A DNA stretch of 64,000 nt from the NCBI RefSeq assembly GCF_000004075.3, contig NC_026659.2, positions 2,232,001-2,296,000 of the forward strand. Reading direction: 5' to 3'. Below, one piece after another: positions 1-10,990 of the stretch. Below the pieces are notes generated by a model, which saw nothing but the letters and a program-made list of their open reading frames with translations, had not been told where the DNA came from and searched no databases. Each line of letters starts with the position of its first letter. Position 1 is the stretch's first letter. The position numbers were made by a program, and so were the translations under genes. Source of the DNA: Cucumis sativus. Lineage: Eukaryota > Streptophyta > Magnoliopsida > Cucurbitales > Cucurbitaceae.

Positions 1-1
1 T

Positions 2-853
2 GAAGGAACTCTGCTTGGAAACAGAGCCACCACTTTCTCCCCTGCTATGGCTTCTTTTTCTTCACGAGGGCCATGTCAAGCAAGCCCTGGGATCTTGAAA
101 CCTGACATAACAGGCCCTGGTGTCAACATTCTCGCAGCTTGGCCATTCCCATTAAACAACAACACAAACACGAACACAAAATCGACTTTTAATGTTATAT
201 CAGGAACATCAATGTCTTGTCCTCATTTAAGTGGAATTGCAGCTTTGATCAAGAGTAATCATCCTAATTGGTCCCCTGCTGCCATTAAATCTGCTATTAT
301 GACCTCTGCAGATGTAAGAAATCCTCAAGGGAAACCAATCGTGGATCAAGATTTGAAACCAGCGAACTTTTTCGCTATGGGGTCCGGACATGTTAATCCA
401 TCAAAAGCAGCTAACCCAGGATTGGTTTATGACATTCAGCCCGATGATTATGTTCCTTATCTTTGCCATTTGTACACAGATGCTCAAGTGTCGATTATTG
501 TTCGTAGACAAGTAACGTGTTCGACGGTATCAAGAATACGAGAAGGCGATCTGAATTATCCTTCGTTTGCTGTGAGTTTGGGAGCTGATTCACAGGCGTT
601 TAATAGAACAGTGACAAATGTGGGTGATGCTAATTCAGTTTATTACGCCATTGTTAAGGCACCAGCTGGAGTTTCAGTGAGAGTTACACCAAGAAATTTG
701 AAGTTCTCAAAGTTGAATGAAAAATTGACATATTCTGTAACTTTCAGCCGGATCGACTTTGTTAGAACAAGAAGTGAATTCAGTGAAGGGTATCTCATAT
801 GGGTTTCTAATAAACACATAGTGAGAAGTCCAATCTCTGTAAAGCTCACCTAA
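2..853 (+). CDS. Subtilisin-like serine protease, C-terminal part (partial, 5' end outside window)
   Basis: The reading frame is already open at base 2 and runs 283 codons to TAA at 851-853. The ATG at 47 is internal: the 15 codons before it continue the family sequence. GTSMSCPH carries the catalytic Ser (codon at 209-211). The catalytic Asp, His and the PA insert must lie left of the window. After the S8 domain comes a fibronectin-III-like C-terminal domain, roughly the last 100 residues, ending near VRSPISVKLT. The visible part has no intron, as in many plant SBT1 genes. Plant subtilases are secreted as zymogens and act in the apoplast on cell-wall or peptide-precursor substrates. The subgroup (SBT1-like) is inferred from overall resemblance and the substrate cannot be told. 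Confidence 0.93.
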   Translation, partial: EGTLLGNRATTFSPAMASFSSRGPCQASPGILKPDITGPGVNILAAWPFPLNNNTNTNTKSTFNVISGTSMSCPHLSGIAALIKSNHPNWSPAAIKSAIMTSADVRNPQGKPIVDQDLKPANFFAMGSGHVNPSKAANPGLVYDIQPDDYVPYLCHLYTDAQVSIIVRRQVTCSTVSRIREGDLNYPSFAVSLGADSQAFNRTVTNVGDANSVYYAIVKAPAGVSVRVTPRNLKFSKLNEKLTYSVTFSRIDFVRTRSEFSEGYLIWVSNKHIVRSPISVKLT

Positions 854-905
854 GGAAGTTATGAAACCTACTTCATACATTGTTGTATTTCTTTTAATCA
901 TTTGA

Positions 906-911
906 AATAAA
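906..911 (+). terminator. Possible polyadenylation signal of the subtilase
   Basis: AATAAA lies 53 bases after the stop codon, in a T-rich 3' flank. This is a normal position for a plant near-upstream element. It is seen by motif only. Confidence 0.4.
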
Positions 912-2481
912 ATTTGTAATAAGAATTGGTGTAATCGTTAATCAATTAATTAACAACTAATGGATCTCATCTCACTTAATTTTTCAAAGGAAATCAAATT
1001 TATCACTCTCAACTACGCAATCGTATTCCGTTTGTTGATTACCAATTGAGCACCATAATATTATTGTTTTCTATTTCTTTTTCTAGAAGATTGAATCAAC
1101 TTTTGAGATGGTACCTTGATTAGTACTTTATCTACCTGACTGTTATTTCATATAACTGATTTAAATTGCTAAAATATAATACAATGTCTGCTTATTCAAG
1201 TTCTAGCTCTCTTGTCAAGACAATTTGAAAATTGGCGTCAAATGACCAAAACCAACCAAATTGATGGTGAGCACCTGGTTGTACAAATTTGATCTGTTGA
1301 CTTTGTGAACCAATAAACCAATCTGTCTATCAATCAAGGAATTGTGAGAAATGGGATCGACTCATCTTAAAAAATAACACATAAAAATGTATTACTGCTT
1401 TAGTGGAGACAGAAAAAATAAAAGACTAAGATCCATTGTTCGACCTTACGGTTGGCCACGAAACCACCAACCTTCCAAAAATCGACCATCACTCTGTTTA
1501 CAACACATGCCTCATTTTTATTATCAAATTTGTTTGTCAAAATTTAGGGTGAAGATTTGAATCCGTAACCTTTTGTCCACATATATATACATGTGCTAAT
1601 CGAACTAAGCTTCGGGTTCAACATTTTAGGTTTAAGTTGAGAGGAATAGCTTTTTCAGGTCTCATATTATCTTCCAATCTTTTTGTTTCAAATAGCTTTT
1701 ATCTTACCTTTTTTTTCTATTCTTTTATTCGACTTTTTATATTTAATCTTGATATTTTTTAGCTTTAGTTTTTCTTATAGGTTTTTTAATCAGGAATAAG
1801 TTGCTCTTTCCCACAGTAACTATTTTAGATTTATGGACTTTCAAGTACTCATACAAGCTCAGTAATTATATAAATGTCAAATTTACACAATGGTTCCAAC
1901 TATCCTATTTTAATTTACACATGAGTAGCCTAATAGGGCTATTACTCTACCATAACTCAAATGTGTAAACTATGAGCACTTGTGTCACTTCTAAGATTGT
2001 ATACACACTCTATTTATAAATCAACTTCCCATGTAAAGGATATATTACAGGCGTTCTCTCTTTTAACTACTAAGTCAATCTCAAAAGGAAGGGTCTCTTG
2101 ATGTCGTTATTAAAACATAATTTGCGGAAAAGGAAAATTGAAAGTGTTTTTGGTGTAACAAAAGGGTAAGAGCACGACTCATTTTATTAAAAAAAAAAAA
2201 AAAAAACTAGCCTAGAAACATTAAAGAATTTGGGTATGAAAAAGGTAAGCTATGTTAAAAGCATTTATATTCAGTTAGTTACTAATTAAATAGGAGCAAA
2301 CATATATATGATATTGGACAAAGTCAATTATTCATAAATATTTTCCTATAATTTAGATACTAAATACACACAATACATAGTTCTATTAGCAACCAAACCC
2401 AAAACATAATTTTTCTTCAATAATAACATAGGAAGTAGGAGATTATTTGTAGTCCACACATTTGAAACAGGCTGAAAAAGA
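912..2481. other. Spacer between subtilase and first P450
   Basis: AT-rich, with no coding signal. It contains one SINE-like copy at about 1537-1615 (listed separately) and an A-run near 2189-2206. The two flanking genes converge here. Confidence 0.5.
1537..1615 (-). repeat. tRNA-derived SINE fragment (reverse orientation)
   Basis: Read on the minus strand this has TAGTTCGATTAGCACATGTA, then GGACAAAAGG, then a B-box-like GGATTCAAATC. The order and spacing match the plus-strand copy at about 5685-5801, so two members of one pol III SINE family are present in opposite orientation. No clear oligo-A tail or target duplication is seen here. The family name is unknown to me. Confidence 0.5.
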
Positions 2482-5212
2482 TCAAACAATGATAGGAATA
2501 GCTTTAAGAGGATGAGCCATGACCAAAGTGAGACCAACTTTTTCATCCATGTTCATGTTTTTTGGTGTGATTCCATCTTCAAGCTTCCAATCAAAAGAAT
2601 GAATTAAAGAAGCAAGAATCCAATGCCCCATTCTATTAGCCAAAGGCAATCCAGGGCAAATTCTTCTACCAGCACCAAATGGAATCAATTCCATGTTTCT
2701 ACCTTTGTAATCAATCTCTGAGAGCTCCAAGAATCTTTCTGGTTTAAACAATTCACCATCTTCCCAAATGTTTTTGTCCCTTTGAATGTACCATGCATTC
2801 ACAATAACTTGAGCATCTTTTGGTATTACAAAGCCTCCAATTTCAGTGTCTTGTCTTGCCTTTCTTGGCAATAGTAAAGGAACTGGCGGGTGCAATCTAA
2901 GAGTTTCTTTTGCAATTGCTTGAAGAAAAGGGAGCTTTAAGATATCCGATTCTTCAATTGGCCTGTTTTTTCCCACAACTTCCATGAGTTCTATTCTTGC
3001 TTTTGATAGTGCTTCTGGGTTCTTTAATAGCTCTGCCATTGCCCATTCTACCATAGATGTAGTCGTATCGGTACCAGCGGGCAATAGAACCTTTTTTTTT
3101 TTATGTGGAGAAACAGTATAATTAAGTACCAAGTAGATGTATAAGTATACACATTTATCTAAAAACGATGCCAAAGTTATTATAAAATTGTGTTCAATAA
3201 TTGATGTTGGTTTGGAACATTGATTAGTTTGGTGTGTGTTGCCCCAGTTGACTTAAAAGTAGTTTAAAATAAAGCAAAAAAGAGGACGCTTAAAAAGCAA
3301 TGGTTAGACAAAATAGGTGGAGCCGTGAATATATATGATTGGACTAAAGGTGAGTGTAGTGACCTTAGTGTTTATATTTAAAATATAACACCAATCTTTT
3401 TTTGTGGTAAATAAAAAATAAATTAAAATATTTACCAGCAAAATTTTAAATTCTATCAATTTATATCACTCTCAATCAATATCACTTGTAGAAGAATATT
3501 AGTGTGTATGAATATCTTTTATTAATAAAATCTAAAAATTTTATAAGTCGTAAATATTTTGTTAAATTTGTTATTAGGACACTTTAATAATTGTTTTATT
3601 TAATGAATCTTTTTAAATTAAACAATAAAAAAACGTCATTCTCAACTAGAGCATGAACTAAATCTTTTATATACTACAACCACGATTTTCTTGTCCACCA
3701 CTAAACTTTTTACATAATATATATATTTTTTCTTTCTGAAAAATTAAAATCAATTTTCAATATCTTTAAAAAGGTTAGAATAGTTATAGATATAACAATA
3801 AGATTTAAAGTATTCGTACGACACAAAGAAATTATTGCATATATAACAAAATTTACCCTTCATTTTCAAAATTTATTAGTGTTCATCTCTCTACACTCCC
3901 AATAAATCATTGTCCCTTGCTAGCTTATTGCTATTTAGAAGAAAAAAAAACTTTTTGTTCTGTATTATATTTTTACGAGAGATTAAAAATATAATAGATT
4001 ACAAAATATATATTCATATAATATTATATTTCCTTTCATGAAATTAAAAAAAAAACTATTAAAAATTATTTAAATTCAAATACATTTTATAGCCAAATTT
4101 AATTACTGTATTTTAATAAATTTTAATTTTGGTCCATTTCTTTCACTATATTTGAAAATTAACCCAAAAATTTTAATTGATATAATTTTTTTTTTTTGTA
4201 TTTAAACCAACAAACATATAAAAAACAGAAAACTATTTTTACCAAATCAACTTATATTATTTACAGTTCTAGAGAGAGTAGAAGAACTTTTTTTTTTCCA
4301 AAGGTAGAGAGAGAGATTTACCAATATTAAATGCTTGATTAAATAGACGTCGAACATAGAGTCATCATTTTCTTTCGCAAGATTGAGAAGATTATAAAGC
4401 ATATCATGGTTTTCTTCCACTCCTTCCAACTCCATTCGCTTCTCTATCATATCCCCAATCATGTCCAAAAATTTCTTAATATAAACCATCATACGCCTTC
4501 GACTACCTTTAATATCCATCGTCTTAAACAAAGGAAAATAATCTCCAATGTCCGGTTTCCCAGACTCCTCCATAATCCCCCACACGGTTTCCTTCAAATC
4601 TTTCGCCCATTCTGAATTTGGGTCTGCTAAATCTACCGAAAAAACCATGTTCGAGAGCATATTGAGAATGGTCACAAACGCAGCTTTTCCAATATCTACA
4701 GCCTCGCCTTTCAAAGCCCTTTCTCGTACGTTGTCTAGAAGTCGTTGGATTTGCTTTTGGCGAATGATCTTGGTTGAGTCGAGAATCTTGTGAGAAAACA
4801 TATGATTGTTGCATACTTTTCGAAGGGTTCTCCAGACGTCACACACTGGAAGCCAGACGAAACCGAGCTTGTCGTGGTCGTAAACTGTGGAAGAGTAAGG
4901 GATCGTACGGTCACATAATTGTTGGTCATGGGTTTGGAGGACTTCCTTAGCCATGGCTGCTGAGGAAATCACTATGGAGGTCATTTGGCCTAGTTTGAGG
5001 CTCATGATGGGGCCATGGGACTTGGCTAGATTGGCTAGAGATTGGTGGGGTTTGTCACCAATATCCATTAAATTTCCAATGACTAAGTAACCTTTTGGCC
5101 CAGGAGGGAGCTTGGAATGGGTTCTTTTGGTACTTGAATTGAAGAGTAGAAGAAAGGAGAGGCATGAGATGATGAAGGAAACAAAGAGCATGCACATAAT
5201 TATAAACTCCAT
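2482..5212 (-). CDS. Cytochrome P450, CYP76-type (copy 1)
   Basis: Two coding exons on the minus strand: 5212-4322 (297 codons) and 3090-2482, giving 499 residues, normal for CYP76. The 1231-bp phase-0 intron is GT...AG. An N-terminal membrane anchor is followed by the proline hinge LPPGP (residues 35-39), I-helix AGTDTT, K-helix ETLR, PERF, and heme loop FGAGRRICPG with the Cys ligand near residue 442 (codon 2656-2658). This is an ER-bound monooxygenase. CYP76 members often hydroxylate monoterpenols such as geraniol, but the substrate here is unknown. Its SRS5 has the usual LHPPVPLLLPR, unlike copies 2 and 3. The acceptor of exon 2 is odd: a run of ten A directly precedes the AG. A minus-strand TATAAAAA at 5257-5264 sits about 50 bases before the ATG. 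Confidence 0.92.
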
Positions 5213-5256
5213 ATTTTCTTTTCACTCTTTCTCTCACTCCATACACAATTTAGTTG

Positions 5257-5264
5257 CCTTTTTA
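5257..5264 (-). promoter_or_regulatory. TATA box of P450 copy 1
   Basis: The minus strand reads CTTATAAAAAGGC. Its distance to the ATG at 5212 (about 50 bases) would leave a short leader. Seen by motif and position only. Confidence 0.5.
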
Positions 5265-5684
5265 TAAGAGTTAAGAACTGACCCATGACTTTAATTCTAA
5301 TTAATTAAGTGTTTATTGCTCTTGTTAAATTATACGTTTATGTTTCTTACACTTACTTTTTCTTTTCTTTTCAAATTGTCTAATATTTAAGAGAGATGAA
5401 GAAATTTTGAAATGGCTAACTGATCTTTATACGTTTAGAAATATAATTTGAAGGAGAATTTTACTTCAATTAAGTTCTTTTGTTAATGATATTCATGATT
5501 GTCCTATTCTAGCTTAAACGTCAATAACAATTTGACTGATCCTATAATATTTAAGGAAGTTTAAGATAACTAGTAATAAGGGCGGCCCACGACCTTTTAA
5601 TTTAGTCCTTTTCAAGGTCCTTTATATAATTTGTTGGAAAAAAATTTTAGGAGTTTTGAGGCAAACGTGGAAGAAAAATATCAC

Positions 5685-5801
5685 TAAGAAGCTATTTGTA
5701 GCCAACTGAAGTTTAGTTCAAATGACACTTGTATGTACATAAGGACAAGAGTTCTCGGGTTCAAATTCTCATACCCCAAGTTGTACTTAAAAAAAAAAAG
5801 G
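5685..5801 (+). repeat. tRNA-derived SINE
   Basis: An A-box-like start (GTAGCCAACTGAAGTTTAG) is followed by CACTTGTATGTACATAAGGA, the B-box GGGTTCAAATTC at about 5757-5768, then CCCCAAGTTGT and an oligo-A tail of eleven A at about 5789-5799. Box order, length (about 115 bp) and tail are those of a plant tRNA-derived SINE. A reverse-oriented relative lies at about 1537-1615. Confidence 0.6.
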
Positions 5802-5960
5802 AACACATTAGTATTCCAGTCCGATGACACAACATCTACATCTAGGGGTTACAAACAAAGTGTTCAACACCACACAAACATCTATGGATCACAAACACAC
5901 CACCAGAGAGCTTAATCATTGAATCATGAATGTGTGTTGACAAAAACTTAATTGTCCATA

Positions 5961-7125
5961 CACTACAAGAAAATATGTATTTTTCGATGCACAACATAGA
6001 TATCGGGATAAGTGACAATGTTGTGAGAAAAATCTTCTTCTAACATCGTAAAAGCTCCATCGAAAAAGGTTGGCAATCTCGACGCGGCATAAGGCGACCT
6101 CGGTATAAGATAATTTAATAAAAAAATTACAAACTTCTCCTAACGCCATTATTTATGACATTGGGAGAAGTTTATAAATTTTTAATATATTTAACTTCTC
6201 CCAAGGCCGTTATGCATGATGTCGAAAAAAGTTCATAATTTTTTAATATATTTAACTTCTTCTAACATCGTTATGCATGGTGTCAAAAGAAGTTTATAAT
6301 TTTCTTTAATGTATTTAACTTTTTTCAACGCTGTTTTGAATGACGTTTGGAGAAGTTTATAATTTTTTTTAATATATTTAACTTCTCTCAACGTGTTTAG
6401 TCATGCGTTAGAAATGTCGTCACTTCAAATACCATTTTTATTTCTGTAAAACAAATTTGTGTTAGCCGAAAATGAAGGAAAGGGAGACCGAAAACAAAGG
6501 AGACGAATGAAAGGTTTGAAGGCCGAAAGAGGAAGAAGAAGGTCTATCGTCGTCCACCGTTCATTGCTTGTCGTCACCCTCGACGCTTGTGAGCTGCCGT
6601 CTGCCCCTCGCCGGTAAGTGGTTGTTTTTTGTTTTTTATTTTTGTTTTGGTTTAAGTTTGAGAAAAAAAAAATAGTAAATAGGTATGTTAATTTTGTGAT
6701 TGTCAAGGCCATCTCTTTTGTGTTTTTCTCATTGTCGTCGTCATCCGCCACTACGCTTCTACTGTTGCCCTCATCCGCTCCTTGCCAGTAAGTCTTTGTT
6801 TTTATTTTTTTTATTTATTTTGGTTTGAGGTCGAAAAAAAATATTAAATATGTGTGTTAGTCTTTGTTGTTGTTGATCTAGGATCCGATTAGATCTCTTT
6901 CGGATTTTTTCTAATGCTAATATTTTTTCATTCATTTTCTTCTAATTTTTCATTCTGGATTTCTTCTAGGTTGCAGTATTTTTTTTAAAAAAATAAAGGA
7001 TCTTCTGACACAACATTTTGTGTGTCGATTGATTCTCTTCCGACTTATTTTTTCTAACTTCAATCCCAACGCAAATTTAAGCGTCGGAATAACATTGTTA
7101 TGTGCCAATTTCACTTAAGGACATT
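5961..7125 (+). mobile_element. CACTA-type DNA transposon end (non-autonomous or truncated)
   Basis: It begins with CACTACAAGAAAATATG, the conserved terminal inverted repeat of plant CACTA (En/Spm) elements, preceded by ATA, a possible 3-bp target duplication. Subterminal repeats at 6128-6420 follow, as CACTA elements have. No transposase frame is visible. I found no matching right end (CTTGTAGTG) before about 7130, where sequence homologous to the 3' flank of P450 copy 3 begins, so the right boundary is approximate and the right end is probably lost. An imperfect duplication of about 190 bp (about 6541-6712 and 6733-6870) lies inside. Confidence 0.6.
6128..6420 (+). repeat. Subterminal tandem repeat, about 62-bp unit, 4.5 copies
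   Basis: Diverged units begin AACTTCTCCCAACGCCGTT-like and end TTTTTAATATATTT. Each unit carries a small inverted repeat, CTTCTCC near its start and GGAGAAG about 30 bases later, so single strands could form hairpins. This is consistent with transposase-binding subterminal repeats of a CACTA element. Confidence 0.65.
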
Positions 7126-7129
7126 CCTT

Positions 7130-7758
7130 CTCGGGGAATTTTGCTCTTTGTTTTTATTTGTTTTGTGTTGGATTTTGTTTTTTTCCCTTGTATTTAAAAA
7201 AATGAGAGGGAGAGAAAGAAAATAGTTTTTACTTTTTGAGGCCATTCATATGAGTTAGTCGATGGATCATGGTCAAAAGGAGGGAGATTATTAGCTTTAT
7301 TAGGGCTTCAATCAAAACCAAATATTTTGATGATAACAAATAAACTGGAACCATATTTTAGTGTGGTTGGTATTACATTTTCAAACTCTGCATCTATTAC
7401 CAGTTTTTTTAGAAAGAGAGATTTCATTACAATTATATCATATATATTCATAAACTATATAGTAAAAACTATTTCACTGTACTTCATCAGCACGATTCAT
7501 AATTAATAAATATAAATGAATTTTGAACATTCACACTAAACCTTTAAACATAAATAATAACAATAAATTATAAAATTCTTAGACACCTTTTATCACACTG
7601 TCAATTACTTTTATTAGAATTTGACAGGTGACAAATTACAATCTTACACTTTATTAGAATTCATACATATGGATAAAAGTTGTTTGAGAGAAACAAATTA
7701 TTTTTCGTAAATAAACATAAAAGATAAGATGGAATAACATAGTTTGAAATGTAAATTA
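7130..7758. repeat. Duplicated 3' flank of a P450 gene
   Basis: Patches match the 3' flank of P450 copy 3. The stretch at about 7128-7213 (ACATTCCTT, then CTCTTTGTTTTT, CCCTTGTATT and AAAAAAATGAGAG) matches about 13822-13925. The stretch at about 7500-7595 (AATTAATAAATATAAAT, TATAAAATTCTTA) matches about 13953-14030. About 275 bp (7215-7490) is present only here. The duplicated block therefore includes flank as well as exon 2. Confidence 0.65.
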
Positions 7759-8228
7759 ATTAGATAAGAATAGGTATAGCTCGTACTGGTTGAGCCTTGG
7801 CAAGAGTAAGACCAAACTTTGCATCCATATTAAAATATCTCAGGCGTAACTCCATCTTCAAGCTTCCAATCAAAGCAATGAATCAAAGAACCAACCGTCA
7901 AATTCAACATCCTCATCCCCATTCCCTGACCAGGACAAGTCCTCCTCCCATTACCAAATGGAATAAACTCAAAATTTCTTCCTTTACTTTCCAAGAACCT
8001 TTCTGGCATGAACACGTTTGGATTTTCCCACAAGTTTAGGTCTCTACATGAAGCCCATAAATTCATTCACAATAATTTGAGCCGCTTTTGGAATTGTGAA
8101 GCCTGAAATTGTTACTTTTGATTCTACTTTAGGTGGAATTAGAAGTGATGATTGCATTCTTAAGGTTTCTTTGATGATTGCTTGTAAATATGGTTTTTGT
8201 AATTAGGGGAGATGGGAATCCAGGGAAT
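7759..8228 (-). pseudogene. Chimeric CYP76-type P450 pseudogene
   Basis: The minus strand at 8194-7759 matches exon 2 of P450 copy 3 from the K-helix region (YLQAIIKETL) through PERF and the heme loop FGNGRRTCPG to the C-terminus. It is broken by a 4-base insertion near 8066-8072 and a 1-base insertion near 7838. At about 8190-8195 the match jumps directly to exon 1 of the same gene: the bases encoding PWIPISPNYKNH, found at about 16473-16500 in copy 3. The rest of exon 1, the intron and the I-helix part of exon 2 are missing. Both parental sites share CCATA at the join, so a microhomology-mediated deletion is the likely cause. There is no start codon and no intact frame, so it cannot encode a P450. 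Confidence 0.85.
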
Positions 8229-8392
8229 CCAAGGGCAAAAGAGATTTGTAGAATTTTTTATTGTCATTTTTAACATAGCATATATAAATTCTTTTTGTAA
8301 AGAGAAAAATAAAATTTGAAAATTTAGTTTAAGTAAAAGGATTAAGGCTATAGTTCGTACGTAGTTAAAGGATGAGCCATCTTAATTCACAC

Positions 8393-8490
8393 TAATTATA
8401 TAACTAATTGGTGAGACTCCTATTGTTAAAGCTTTCCAATCAAACCAGTATGAGATGGTGACTTTGAAATTGTGGAGAGCAAGGAATAAA
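8393..8490 (-). pseudogene. Short relic of a P450 exon 2
   Basis: TTGGTGAGACTCC, AAGCTTTCCAATCAAACCA and ATGGTGACTTTGAAATTGTG match, in order, the relic at 17285-17400. That relic is itself a decayed copy of the C-terminal exon (VGSLxHWFDWKLEDGVTP region). This copy has lost about 20 bases in the middle. No usable frame remains. Confidence 0.5.
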
Positions 8491-8579
8491 TAAAAAAGTT
8501 TGCCGTTAGGAGGGAGAAGACGATGAAGGAAAAATGGTGGACAAAGGTGGTTAGGGGAAGAGAACAACGATCCTTTTTC

Positions 8580-10624
8580 TTCCGTAGTTATTGTTTAATT
8601 TTAGTTAATTTATTGTTTTCAAGAAATTGTCACGTCAACTTTAATGAATTTGGATGATAGAGATATTATTATTCAACATTTTCAAAATAATATCCACATG
8701 TTGATTGTCCAGTCTAAACTATGCTAAATTATAGAATATGCTAATCAACTTTGTACTTTTCCTAGAAAACATAAAATGTTTCAAAAATACCCTTCTATCA
8801 AGTGAAACTGTTAATATACCCATAAATTTATTTGAAGCTGTTAGCTTTTATCAAATTTGCAACGTTTTTTTATAGTTTTGGATATCAAAAAGGTCATAAT
8901 TACATCGTTGTTTTGAAAAATGGATGGTCTACCAAAACGTTTGGTTCTACCAAATATTTTCTTTATTGACGGTTTTCTTTTCTTTTTTTGTTTTTCCTGC
9001 TGACATTTTCCTATACACAACCTGGTCTCTATGGAAGTTAGAGTTGCTCAATTTTTTTAGTCCATTGTGCATATTTTAACGATACTTAGTCCTCCCGTTA
9101 ATTAGAGTTTTGGTCATTCATTTTGTCTTCCGAGCAACATTTACATTATTTTGATTGTTTCGATTTGTCGGAAGAATGAAACATTACATGTAATGGAGAC
9201 ATATTTAATTCTTCTTGCTATTGTGCATTGTGATTTATTAGCTTAAGGAGAACCTAAATTTATAGACAAAACATTGTCAGTTTCAAATAAATTTATCATT
9301 ATCTTAACGATAGAGATATTTTTAATTAATCAAAGTTATCTATGCAACTAGATATTAAAAAATTTTGGAATAAATTTTTTAACTATTTCTATGTTCAAGT
9401 ATATTTTTTAAACTTTTTAATATAATTTAAGGATATTTTTTAAACAAAACTTTAATGGTTTCTATCTAAAATTAACTATAAGAATATGTTTGAATCATTT
9501 TTTAAAATGTTAGAATATTTTTGAAACTTTAAAAATTTACGAGTATTTTTTTTTTTCATGTAATATGCTAATCGTGTGAGACATATTTATATATATATAA
9601 TTTAGCCTTTGAACAAAACCCAAAAGTAATCACCTAAAACAATATTACTCTATAATCTACCAATTACAGCACAACTATCTATATTATATTATTTAAGAAG
9701 GACAGTAGGAAAAATATTTGTTTTCCATATTTTGTCTCTTTTGTAAAACCATACCTTCATCGTACAGCTTGAAGTTTAAGTTAATGGTTGTAGACAAATT
9801 TAATTATATATCACTAACATCTTTTCATGATTAGCTTAATTGTTGTCCTTTGCTAGTTTATTGTTATTCGTTTTTTAAAAATTGCTTTCTATTAATATTT
9901 TTACTAGAGATTATTAATTTTCGGTTACAAAATGGTTAGAAATATTTTTAAATAGAGTAAAATAATATTATTTATCACTTTCCTATATATTAAAGAGAAG
10001 TAGCATTAGATGACAAAAAAATTTAGAAAAAAACAATTCATAACACATTATTTTTGCATATTACAAATTTGCCAAATATAACATTAATAAGATGTAATTT
10101 GAGGGTAATCTACTTTTAAATTTTCTATTTTTACAACTTTAAAAATAAGTGACATGGACTCTATTATCATAAATTATTTTGCTATTTTTACAACTCCTCT
10201 ATATTTAATATTATACTTTCATATATTATGTTATTAATATATTAATTTTGACACAAATTAAGGGTGAGACTAAATTTAATATTTATAAAAAATACAGTGA
10301 TTAAAATTTGACAAATGGAATTATCATGATTTAACATTGCACAAATTATTTGAAAATATATAGGGGACCAAAATGATATTTTATATTTAAAATGTCATCT
10401 AATCCGAGGTTAGCTCATCGTAGCATGTATCAAATAATTGAGATTCCATCCTATTTTCAATTTATATACTTTCAATGGCAAAATTTAATTATTATTGTAA
10501 TTTGAATAAATCTTAATTTTAGTTATTTATTTGTTTTGCTATATTTAATTTGAAAATGGCCTTTAGAAAAACAAATTATATGTAATTCCAGAATTTAGAA
10601 TTTGAATACCAACTAGAGATCTAT
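8580..10624. other. AT-rich spacer inside the P450 cluster
   Basis: I see no gene, RNA or clear transposon. Runs of A/T and short AT repeats (for example near 9590) only. Confidence 0.4.
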
Positions 10625-10720
10625 TTTTTAAAAAATCACGTTGGAAAGCATATTGAGAGTGGTCACTTGTGCTAGATTTTGCTACATCTTATGCTAGAAA
10701 AGCTTCTTGTTGGAGAAGTG
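10625..10720 (-). pseudogene. Short relic of a P450 exon 1
   Basis: The minus strand reads VTTLNMLSNVIF, matching VTILNMLSNMVF of P450 copy 1 (bases GAGCATATTGAGAATGGTCA near 4652). The preceding codons resemble VDIGKA but are out of phase. It lies 270 bases before the start of P450 copy 2, on the opposite strand, and is too short to be functional. Confidence 0.6.
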
Positions 10721-10990
10721 TAAATCCACACACATATTCAATTCATCCCCATATATATTACAAAATTCTCAACAACTCAGCATCATGAGGATCATGTCAG
10801 AATTTGATAAAAAAAAAAAAAAAAACCAAATATATAGTGTTCTATAGTCAATCAGTAAACTTGTTGGTTGTTTTCTCAATAATCTAATTTAGGGTCCCAT
10901 TATTTGTTGTGACATCGGTTGCTTCCAAGTTCTATCTTGTCATCTTCATCATAAATCTTATCCTTCTCTGGACACAGAAGTGGATCAAAG

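Noticed and set aside
6425-6751. 108-codon minus-strand frame inside the CACTA element
   Set aside because: Composed of Asn/Lys/Thr from A/T runs and a duplicated segment, with no similarity to a transposase.
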